A stretch of 5,934 bases of DNA from Candidatus Melainabacteria bacterium (lineage in GTDB: Bacteria; Cyanobacteriota; Vampirovibrionia; 2-02-FULL-35-15). The notes beneath the pieces are model-generated. The model had not been told where the DNA came from. It did no database searches and saw nothing but the letters and a program-made list of their open reading frames with translations. Where the stretch lies: NCBI GenBank assembly GCA_023250175.1, contig JAHFBD010000147.1:1-5934 (forward strand), read 5' to 3'. A program made the position numbers and the translations under genes. Numbering within the stretch: position 1 is the stretch's first letter; the number at the start of each line of letters is the position of its first letter. Below are positions 1 to 5,503 of this stretch, one piece after another.

Positions 1-246
1 GCTAGAATGCAGCGTGATATGAAACATAAAACAATAGTTACAACTTTTCCATTACCCCTTTGTCCTAATATGAAATATCATAAGTTGGAAAGTATTTTAA
101 GTGCATTGGAAGAAAATAAAAATGTAATTGAAATTGAGCCTAGGTATTTTAATAAAGCAGCCATGACTATAAAGAAAATGTTTGAAATAACCGAATCAAG
201 TCTGAAAAATAATAAGAATATTTGGGAAGGTCCAAAGAAGTGTTAA
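1..246 (+). CDS. nadA: Quinolinate synthase NadA, C-terminal fragment (5' end outside window)
   Basis: NadA condenses iminoaspartate with dihydroxyacetone phosphate to give quinolinate, the de novo precursor of NAD, using a [4Fe-4S] cluster in the cytoplasm. The reading frame is open from the first base of the window (Ala-Arg-Met...), so the gene begins upstream; 81 codons and a TAA stop are visible. The diagnostic element is CPNMK at visible residues 21-25 (nt 61-75). The family places its third cluster-ligand cysteine there, followed by a helix of the type 'LESILSALEE' and a final amphipathic helix. This matches the NadA C-terminus in spacing and wording. The stop lies 12 nt before the next gene, which suggests co-transcription without an evident functional link. 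The tail after the last helix (NNKNIWEGPKKC) is not a conserved part. The other two cluster cysteines and the substrate residues cannot be checked here. Confidence 0.85.
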   Translation, partial: ARMQRDMKHKTIVTTFPLPLCPNMKYHKLESILSALEENKNVIEIEPRYFNKAAMTIKKMFEITESSLKNNKNIWEGPKKC

Positions 247-258
247 AATTACACCTAA

Positions 259-2406
259 ATGAATGTAGGATGTACTGTTTCTAATGTTAATACTAATGCA
301 GGTGCAAATAGTGTATTCCTAGAACTTGTTCAGAATTTATTAGAGCCACAAGCAGGAAAGTTGTGGTTACAAAAAATAGCAAACTTATTAAAACAATATT
401 TAAATGCAAAGCATTTGGTCTTGTATTCATTTGTTGATAACTTATTGGTTTTTTCATCTTTCGATCCTTCTTCTTTTGAGATTCAAAAACTTGAGTTAAA
501 AAAACGTACTTTTAAACAAGGGCAAACTTCTTCTTGGGTTAATAATAAATATATTTTTCCTCTTTCCGTGGAAGGTATTCTTGAAGTTGAGTGGGAAAAT
601 AAACCGTCAGAGTTTGATTTAGCTTATAAGAGTGTCTTTGACTTGGTCTTAAAATCTATTCAAAATAGGGCTGTTTTAATTACAGGAACACACAATAATG
701 TTTTTAATCAAACACTTTTTAAATTTGAAAATATATTAAATACAACACAGGATTTAAAAGATTCATTGTATTTAATAGTAAAAGAACTTGCTTTAAGCTT
801 AGGATTGTCTAGATGTCAAATTAAAATACTTTCAGAATCTTCAGCTTCTTTGTTTGAAAATAACTTAACTCTAGAATTTAATAACGGACAATTTTTGGAA
901 GCAATTTCAATTATTCCTCAATTTGAACTTAATTGGATTTCTGAGATGAAATCTGATCGATATAGATTACAGGATAAAGTTATAAATTTACCCAATGCCA
1001 GTATTTTATCAACAAATGAAATTTCAAAAGGGATTGAGTCTTTGCTTTCAATTAAATCTTTTTTAGGTATTCCAATTTTTTGCAAAAATGAGCTTTTAGG
1101 GATGTTGTGTTTGCATCAATGTGATTATGAGCGGTATTGGAGAGAAGATGAGGTTAGATTTTTAAAAGAAGTTGCTTTTATTTTAAGCCTTCTCTTGAGT
1201 AAGGAATTAAATGTAAGGGAAAGTAGTGTTAAAGATTTATCCCAGACAATACTAGACTCAGATCAGTTTTTGCGAGAATTAAATCATGCACAGTTAGAAT
1301 CTCAGGTTAAAAACTCTTGTTTTAGTTTAATCTTGGTTGATATTGATAGGTTGAAGGATATTAATCTGGAAAGTGGTTTTGTTGCAGGAAATCTTGTTTT
1401 AGGACAGACAGGGCGTTATTTAAGAAGATTATTTAATAGTGATGTAAAAATTGCTAGATATAACAGTGACGAATTTGTTGTTATTTTAAATAACACTGAT
1501 CAAAACAAAGCAAGGCTTGAAGTTGAAAGAGTTAAAGAGTGTTTGAGTAATATGTCTGTTTTAGGAGTTGGTCCGGTATATTACAATTTTTCATTTATTA
1601 CATTTCCTCTCCACTCAGGGTCTATTCAAGAGCTTTTAAGCTTGTTGGAGCAAACAATGGCATTCTCTAAATCCAGAGGTAAGTTACAAATCTCTAGCTA
1701 TGATGAGCTTTGTGGGCAAGGTAATAAAATCTTTGCAAATCTGGTTTCTCTTGCAGTCCCAGAGATTATTTCTAAAAAAGTAAGTTTTAAAACTGGTCCT
1801 GATGTTATTGAAAATATTCAAGAATGCTTGGCTCGACAAAAAAACGGTTATAGTGCTGATACTTTAGATTCTGTACAGAGTTTAGTCTTAGCTCTTGATG
1901 CGAAAGATTCATATACGGAGGGGCATAGTAAACGGGTTTCAGAGTATGCGTATATGTTAGGGAAAAGCCTTGGGTTGGATTTGCAAGAATTAGAATGGAT
2001 AAGATTGGCTGCAATGATGCATGATATTGGTAAAATTGGAATTCCTGAAAGCATCTTATGTAAGCCAGCAAAACTAACAAAAGATGAATTTGAGGTTATG
2101 AAAAAACATCCTGTTATTGGTTCTCGAATACTAAAACCAATTAAGCCTCTGGAGAAAGTCTCTAATTTGGTTTTATATCATCATGAATATTGGGATGGCT
2201 CTGGTTATCCTCATGGATTATCGAAAACAGAAATACCTCTTGGTGCAAGGATTGTAAGTATTGTAGATGCTTATCAAGCGATGACAAGTAATAGACCATA
2301 TAGATCTTCATTAACACAAGAAGAAGCAATTAAGAGACTGAATGAAGGTAAAGAAAAGCAATGGGAGCCTGAGCTTGTAGATGCTTTTATAAAAATAGTT
2401 ACATAA
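259..2406 (+). CDS. GAF-GAF-GGDEF-HD-GYP cyclic-di-GMP signalling protein (probable phosphodiesterase)
   Basis: A 715-residue cytoplasmic sensor with no membrane segment or signal peptide visible. Order: a poorly conserved GAF-like region (about 20-140); a clearer GAF domain (about 165-315) ending in 'GMLCLHQC...W..DEVRFLKEVA', a cyanobacterial-style GAF ending; a GGDEF domain (about 333-480); a linker; and HD-GYP (about 535-715). The GGDEF signature is degenerate: RYNSDEF at 400-406 replaces RYGGDEF, and the RxxD inhibitory site is absent (N393/V396 at those positions). It is probably not a working cyclase, though D361 and D404-E405 remain. The HD-GYP part is intact: H556, H588-D589 in HDIGKIG, H617, H641-H642, GSGYP at 647-651, D670. 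It therefore probably hydrolyses c-di-GMP. The residue four before H556 is Tyr, not the Glu of trinuclear HD-GYPs, so a two-metal site is likely (inference). The ATG has no Shine-Dalgarno, but no other in-frame Met occurs before residue 230. Confidence 0.9.
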   Translation: MNVGCTVSNVNTNAGANSVFLELVQNLLEPQAGKLWLQKIANLLKQYLNAKHLVLYSFVDNLLVFSSFDPSSFEIQKLELKKRTFKQGQTSSWVNNKYIFPLSVEGILEVEWENKPSEFDLAYKSVFDLVLKSIQNRAVLITGTHNNVFNQTLFKFENILNTTQDLKDSLYLIVKELALSLGLSRCQIKILSESSASLFENNLTLEFNNGQFLEAISIIPQFELNWISEMKSDRYRLQDKVINLPNASILSTNEISKGIESLLSIKSFLGIPIFCKNELLGMLCLHQCDYERYWREDEVRFLKEVAFILSLLLSKELNVRESSVKDLSQTILDSDQFLRELNHAQLESQVKNSCFSLILVDIDRLKDINLESGFVAGNLVLGQTGRYLRRLFNSDVKIARYNSDEFVVILNNTDQNKARLEVERVKECLSNMSVLGVGPVYYNFSFITFPLHSGSIQELLSLLEQTMAFSKSRGKLQISSYDELCGQGNKIFANLVSLAVPEIISKKVSFKTGPDVIENIQECLARQKNGYSADTLDSVQSLVLALDAKDSYTEGHSKRVSEYAYMLGKSLGLDLQELEWIRLAAMMHDIGKIGIPESILCKPAKLTKDEFEVMKKHPVIGSRILKPIKPLEKVSNLVLYHHEYWDGSGYPHGLSKTEIPLGARIVSIVDAYQAMTSNRPYRSSLTQEEAIKRLNEGKEKQWEPELVDAFIKIVT

Positions 2407-2422
2407 GATACAATAGAAATTC

Positions 2423-3466
2423 ATGCTAACACCTAAAAACAAAGTAATAGTTTATGCCCAGGATTCGTTTGGGGGTGAAAATGCAAAAACAGGAATAGGT
2501 TTTATACGGTATGGATTGTGTGAAACTGTAGCAATTGTTGATAGAGCATTAGCTGGAAAAACTGCAAAAGATATTGTAAGTGATTTATTGCCAGTACCGA
2601 TATTTGATTCAATAGAAACAGCTAAAAAACATAGACCGGATGCAGATGTCTTATTAATTGGGATTGCGCCTTCAGGAGGACGAATTCCAGCTGACTGGGT
2701 CTCTGATATAAAAAAAGCAATTGCTATTAAATTAAATATTGTTAATGGGTTGCATGATTTTTTAATTAATATTCCAGAAGTTAAATTATTGTCAGAAAAA
2801 GAAGGAGTATATATTTGGGATGTGAGGAGATCGATTGAAAATTATCCAATTGCAAATGCAAAGCTTTTAGATTATCCTATGCAGATTGTTCTTACGGTGG
2901 GTACAGATGCTGCCATTGGAAAAATGACAGTTGTAATTGAGCTTGTAAAAATTGCAAACAATTCTAATGCCTCAGCAAAATTTGTTGCAACTGGTCAAAC
3001 AGGAATGATGATAAGTGGTAGCGGTATACCAATAGATGCTATTGTTGGTGATTTTATGGCAGGTGCAATTGAAAATGAATTGCTTAAGGTTGCGAAGGCG
3101 GATTATAAAATTGCATTTGTTGAAGGGCAAGGTTCAATTTTACATCCTGGTTGGGCTGGAGTTACTTTAGCTTTATTACATGGTTCTTTACCCCATAAAT
3201 TACTCTTATGCCATAAAGCAAATAGAAAGTATTTAAAAAACACTAAAGTTCCAATAGAATCGTTAAATCATTTTATTAAGATATACGAATCAATGTGTTT
3301 ACCTATGAGAAGAGCTAAAGTTGTGGGTATTGCGCTAAATACACAAGGACTAGATAATGAAGGATCACTGAATGCTATAAAAGAGGCAGAAGATGAAACT
3401 GGATTACCCGCTGATGATGTGATTAAATATGGAGGGAATAAGTTGTTAAAAGCATGTCTAAGATAA
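2423..3466 (+). CDS. dgcN: DUF1611 / DgcN-family protein (putative D-glutamate N-acetyltransferase)
   Basis: A 347-residue protein with the two-part architecture of DUF1611. The N-terminal Rossmann-like domain (about 1-125) contains 'GFIRYG', 'AIVDRALAGK' and 'LLIGIAPSGG'. The C-terminal P-loop-type domain (about 150-347) contains the Walker-A-like GTDAAIGKMT (160-169), GQTGMM (191-196), VGDFMAGA (208-215), EGQGSILHPGWAG (234-246) and ETGLPADDVI near the end. Length and motif order fit a complete member. DUF1611 proteins encoded beside an enolase-superfamily racemase have been characterised as DgcN, which acetylates D-glutamate to N-acetyl-D-glutamate. The same arrangement here, with a 13-nt overlap into the next gene, is the main support for that role; the substrate itself is not proven by the sequence. 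The start lies 16 nt after the preceding stop and lacks a Shine-Dalgarno; a TACAAT hexamer sits 8 nt before the ATG. An older possibility is a general murein-peptide-associated P-loop protein of unknown reaction. Confidence 0.8.
   Translation: MLTPKNKVIVYAQDSFGGENAKTGIGFIRYGLCETVAIVDRALAGKTAKDIVSDLLPVPIFDSIETAKKHRPDADVLLIGIAPSGGRIPADWVSDIKKAIAIKLNIVNGLHDFLINIPEVKLLSEKEGVYIWDVRRSIENYPIANAKLLDYPMQIVLTVGTDAAIGKMTVVIELVKIANNSNASAKFVATGQTGMMISGSGIPIDAIVGDFMAGAIENELLKVAKADYKIAFVEGQGSILHPGWAGVTLALLHGSLPHKLLLCHKANRKYLKNTKVPIESLNHFIKIYESMCLPMRRAKVVGIALNTQGLDNEGSLNAIKEAEDETGLPADDVIKYGGNKLLKACLR
3431..3436 (+). promoter_or_regulatory. Distant Shine-Dalgarno-like GGAGGG inside the end of the DUF1611 gene
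   Basis: GGAGGG is a strong anti-16S match but ends 17 nt before the ATG of the racemase gene, well beyond the usual 5-9 nt. As the two genes overlap by 13 nt, translation of the racemase probably depends on ribosomes finishing the upstream gene, with this site helping re-initiation. It also encodes Gly-Gly of a conserved-looking region, so its presence could be coincidental. Confidence 0.4.
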
Positions 3467-4545
3467 AGATTTCAGCAAGACCATTTAACTTAAAACTAAA
3501 ATATCCATTTGGGATTTCACGTGGTTCTGTAGCTACTGCTAAAAATGTTTTAGTAACGCTTACTTATGATGATATTGTTGCCTTTGGTGAGGCTTCACCT
3601 TCATATTATTATGGGGAAGATCAAGATTCAGTAATTGAATATATCTATGAGTTTACAAGAAATAAAACAGTTGAAGAGTATTTAACAAATATAAAACATT
3701 TAAAAGATGATTTAAACAAGTTTTCATCTAATAATTTTAGAAGATCTTTACCATCAGCAAGAGTTGCATTAGAAATGGCTTTTTGGGATTTGATCGGTAA
3801 AATTGACAACAAGTCTTTGTATCAATTTTTTTTCCAGGATGATCCGTTTTTAAGTAATGGAACTTCTTATACAAATGTTCCGGTTACATCTTATACGATT
3901 GGATTAGATAATTTGATGGTTATGGAAAATAAGGCAAATGAAGCAATCAGGTTGGGGTATAAAACTTTAAAAGTAAAAGTTGGTGCGGGACTTGAACAAG
4001 ATTTAAGTATTTTAAAAACAATTGGAAAAATTATTAAAGATAATGATTGCGTTTTAAGAGTAGATGCAAATGGTGGGTGGGATATTGAGATAACAAAAAA
4101 AATGCTTGATATTCTTCCTAATTATAATGTTGAGCTTTTAGAGCAACCGTTGCCACGTGGGCAATCTAGGTTACTTGCTTTAGTCCTTGACTCTACTACA
4201 ATACCAATCTTTGTAGATGAAGATTGTATTGTAAGTACTGATATTGAGTCATTGGCGGGAAAGGTTCATGGAATTAATATAAAACTAATGAAAGCAGGAA
4301 GTATCTTAGAGGTTTATAACATGATTACTTTAGCTAGGTCATATAATTTAAAAGTAATGTTAGGTTGTATGATTGAGTCTTCATGCGGTATATCAGCAGC
4401 TGTTCATCTCTCCCCTTTAGCAGATTTTGTAGATTTAGATGGACATTTATTACTTGATAAAGATCCTTTTTCTGGGTTATTAATTGAAGATAATAAAATT
4501 GTCCCTTCATTTGATGCTGGATTAGGTGTTTCATTAGTTTTATAA
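3454..4545 (+). CDS. Enolase-superfamily epimerase/racemase: L-Ala-D/L-Glu dipeptide epimerase or DgcA-type N-acetyl-D-glutamate racemase
   Basis: A 363-residue, full-length member of the muconate-lactonising/dipeptide-epimerase branch of the enolase superfamily. The N-terminal capping domain carries PFGISRGS (18-25), with R23 in the loop that contacts the substrate carboxylate in dipeptide epimerases, and AFWDLIGK (109-116). The barrel holds all catalytic elements: KVKVG with K173 and K175, metal ligands D204 (RVDANGGW), E230 (LLEQPLP) and D255 (FVDED), opposing lysine K277 (NIKLMKAG), GCMIESS (304-310), and the DLD pair D327/D329 that binds the amino end of dipeptide substrates. These predict 1,1-proton-transfer epimerisation at a Glu alpha-carbon. 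The overlap with the DUF1611 gene points to a DgcA role (N-acetyl-D-Glu to N-acetyl-L-Glu), while the motifs alone would be called dipeptide epimerase. They do not separate the two, so no symbol is given. An in-frame TAA at 3439-3441 and the absence of any start codon after it fix the ATG at 3454. Confidence 0.88.
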   Translation: MSKIKISARPFNLKLKYPFGISRGSVATAKNVLVTLTYDDIVAFGEASPSYYYGEDQDSVIEYIYEFTRNKTVEEYLTNIKHLKDDLNKFSSNNFRRSLPSARVALEMAFWDLIGKIDNKSLYQFFFQDDPFLSNGTSYTNVPVTSYTIGLDNLMVMENKANEAIRLGYKTLKVKVGAGLEQDLSILKTIGKIIKDNDCVLRVDANGGWDIEITKKMLDILPNYNVELLEQPLPRGQSRLLALVLDSTTIPIFVDEDCIVSTDIESLAGKVHGINIKLMKAGSILEVYNMITLARSYNLKVMLGCMIESSCGISAAVHLSPLADFVDLDGHLLLDKDPFSGLLIEDNKIVPSFDAGLGVSLVL

Positions 4546-4640
4546 ATCATTTGTAAATAGTAATACAAGGCATTAATTTCGTACAAACAGATTAAATCTT
4601 ATTAAACACTGTAAAATCGAGGATGTCGTTTCTAAATTAG

Positions 4641-4671
4641 TTAGTTAAAAAGGTTTAATAGACTTAAAGGG
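4641..4671 (+). repeat. AT-rich repeat element, copy A (upstream of peroxiredoxin, runs into its ribosome binding site)
   Basis: This starts with TTAGTTAAAA, continues AGGTTTAATAG and ends ACTTAAAGGG. The same order of words (TTAGTTAAAA, GGTT-AAT-AG, ACTTAAAG) recurs in the region downstream of the peroxiredoxin gene at 5288-5320, differing by a few one-base insertions and two substitutions. Copy A overlaps the Shine-Dalgarno of the peroxiredoxin gene. A regulatory role is an inference; AT-rich composition inflates chance similarity. Confidence 0.45.
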
Positions 4672-4675
4672 AGGT
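4666..4675 (+). promoter_or_regulatory. Strong ribosome binding site of the peroxiredoxin gene
   Basis: AAAGGGAGGT lies 7 nt before the GTG at 4683. It is the best Shine-Dalgarno match in the window and decides the GTG start over the in-frame ATG at 4716, which has no such site. The contrast with the SD-less genes at 259 and 2423 suggests this transcript is translated at high level. Confidence 0.85.
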
Positions 4676-4682
4676 AATTAAA

Positions 4683-5270
4683 GTGGCTACTACAACACAA
4701 GAAAAAACAGTAAGTATGAATGGAAGTTCATTAGTTGTTAATCATTCAAGACCATTAGTTGGTCAAATGGCTCCATCGTTTAAAGCACAAGCATATGTAA
4801 ATGGAGAAATTAAAGAAGTATCTTTGTCTGATTATAAAGGTAAATGGGTTGTTCTTTTCTTTTATCCATTAGATTTTACATTTGTTTGTCCTACTGAAAT
4901 ATTAGAGTTCAATAAAAAAGTAGATGAGTTTAAAAAACAAAATGCTCAACTTATTGGAGCTAGTATTGATAGCGTTTATTCTCATAAAGGTTGGTGTGAG
5001 CAAGGTGGTTTAGGAAAATTAAATTTTCCTCTTGTTTCAGATCTTACTAAAAAAATAAGTCAGGATTATGGAATACTTTTAGAAGATAAAGGTATTTCAC
5101 TTAGAGGGACTTTTATCATAGATCCAGAAGGAAAGGTAAGAGCTGCTGTTGTTCATGATTTGCAGGTAGGACGTAATGTAGATGATACATTGAGAGTTCT
5201 CAATGCTTTCCAAACAGGAGAGCTTTGTCCTGTGAATTGGAATCCTGGTCAAAAAACATTAGGTAAGTAG
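4683..5270 (+). CDS. Typical 2-Cys peroxiredoxin (AhpC/Prx1 family)
   Basis: A 195-residue thiol peroxidase that reduces H2O2, organic peroxides and peroxynitrite in the cytoplasm, recycled by thioredoxin or an AhpF-like reductase (none is encoded here). The active site PLDFTFVCPTE (62-72) contains P62, T66 and the peroxidatic C69, with R141 (SLRGTFIIDPEG) completing it. The resolving cysteine is C182 in GELCPVNW, so the full disulfide cycle is expected. GGLG at 108-111, a mark of overoxidation-sensitive peroxiredoxins, is present. However, the protein stops 13 residues after C182, so the C-terminal YF helix that normally accompanies it is missing. An extra C105 lies just before GGLG. The N-terminus has about 20 residues ahead of the thioredoxin fold (LVGQMAPSF...), polar and Thr/Ser-rich without signal-peptide character. 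The GTG start is set by its ribosome binding site. The 137-nt gap upstream and the hairpin downstream suggest a monocistronic unit. Confidence 0.93.
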   Translation: MATTTQEKTVSMNGSSLVVNHSRPLVGQMAPSFKAQAYVNGEIKEVSLSDYKGKWVVLFFYPLDFTFVCPTEILEFNKKVDEFKKQNAQLIGASIDSVYSHKGWCEQGGLGKLNFPLVSDLTKKISQDYGILLEDKGISLRGTFIIDPEGKVRAAVVHDLQVGRNVDDTLRVLNAFQTGELCPVNWNPGQKTLGK

Positions 5271-5280
5271 AAACTACTTG

Positions 5281-5295
5281 TTAACTATTAGTTAA
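5281..5295. repeat. Perfect 7-1-7 palindrome TTAACTA-T-TAGTTAA
   Basis: The arms TTAACTA and TAGTTAA are exact reverse complements around one central T, 10 nt after the peroxiredoxin stop codon. The 7-1-7 geometry is that of Fur/PerR operators, but the inner bases do not match the PerR consensus and the site lies 3' of the gene. It overlaps repeat copy B and belongs to the TTAA-rich tract before the terminator. Function unknown. Confidence 0.5.
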
Positions 5296-5320
5296 AATTG
5301 GTTAATTAGTACTTAAAGCC
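5288..5320 (+). repeat. AT-rich repeat element, copy B (downstream of peroxiredoxin)
   Basis: TTAGTTAAAA, then TTGGTTAATTAGT, then ACTTAAAGCC. The first ten and an internal ACTTAAAG are identical to copy A at 4641-4671, with the intermediate words in the same order. A third, looser unit follows directly (5321-5344, with GTTAAAAAG as in copy A). The tract lies between the peroxiredoxin stop and its terminator hairpin and contains no plausible ORF. Confidence 0.45.
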
Positions 5321-5350
5321 TAGTGTTAAAAAGTGATTAATGAAAAAAAC

Positions 5351-5383
5351 ACAAAACCCCGTAAGTATATTGCGGGGTTTTGT
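5351..5383 (+). terminator. Intrinsic-terminator-like hairpin after the peroxiredoxin gene
   Basis: ACAAAACCCCG (5351-5361) pairs perfectly with CGGGGTTTTGT (5373-5383): an 11-bp stem with a GC-rich inner half around an 11-nt loop, and one G-U plus one A-U pair could extend it inward. An A-run precedes it (5343-5349). The T-run lies in the 3' arm rather than after it, as in many compact terminators. It is the only GC-rich block in noncoding DNA here and is placed correctly, 80 nt after the stop. Confidence 0.85.
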
Positions 5384-5422
5384 CATATACTATTAAAAAA
5401 TGAATTTTTTTTAATCAATATC

Positions 5423-5445
5423 AAAAAGGTTAAGACCTTAACTTT
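5423..5445. promoter_or_regulatory. Dyad GTTAAG-AC-CTTAAC upstream of the GNAT gene (possible operator, repeat copy D)
   Basis: GTTAAG (5429-5434) and CTTAAC (5437-5442) are exact reverse complements around AC, and flanking A and T runs prolong the symmetry. Preceded by AAAAAG, the block resembles copy A (AAAAAGG, TTAA, GAC, TTAA in that order). A TATATT hexamer at 5447-5452 directly after it could be a -10 box, which would place the dyad in a promoter spacer as a repressor site would be. No clear -35 box was found, so the promoter part is weak. Confidence 0.35.
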
Positions 5446-5491
5446 ATATATTCAGATGAATTTGTTAGTAGGTATTAATCAAGTCTTATGG

Positions 5492-5496
5492 AAGGA
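5492..5496 (+). promoter_or_regulatory. Ribosome binding site of the GNAT gene
   Basis: AAGGA ends 7 nt before the ATG at 5504, and an in-frame TAG immediately precedes that ATG (5501-5503). Together they fix the start of the edge-cut gene. Confidence 0.7.
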
Positions 5497-5503
5497 TAAA
5501 TAG

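Noticed and set aside
1805..2080. Minus-strand ORFs of 91 and 68 codons (1805-2080 and 1848-2054)
   Set aside because: They lie antisense inside the conserved linker and HD-GYP coding region, have no ribosome binding site or recognisable domain, and are shadows of the real gene.
4551..4568. Hairpin TTGTA/TACAA with 8-nt loop after the racemase gene as a terminator
   Set aside because: The stem is only 5 bp of mostly A-T pairs with no T-run after it. It is too weak to call, so the end of the four-gene transcript is undefined.
4334..4586. Minus-strand ORFs of 66 and 60 codons over the end of the racemase gene
   Set aside because: They are antisense to the conserved GCMIESS-DLDG region, overlap each other in different frames and show no domain or start signal.
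4612..4617. TAAAAT as the -10 box of the peroxiredoxin promoter
   Set aside because: It is a one-mismatch hexamer with no acceptable -35 box at 16-18 nt. In such AT-rich DNA this is not enough, though some promoter in 4546-4682 is expected.
5281..5295. PerR box for peroxide regulation of the peroxiredoxin
   Set aside because: It has the 7-1-7 geometry, but the inner bases differ from the TTATAAT-type consensus and it lies downstream of the gene. It is kept only as an unexplained palindrome.
5391..5414. A-run/T-run inverted repeat (TTAAAAAA / TTTTTTAA) as a second terminator or bidirectional signal
   Set aside because: It is composed only of A-T pairs with very low stability, expected by chance in poly-A/T DNA next to the strong terminator.
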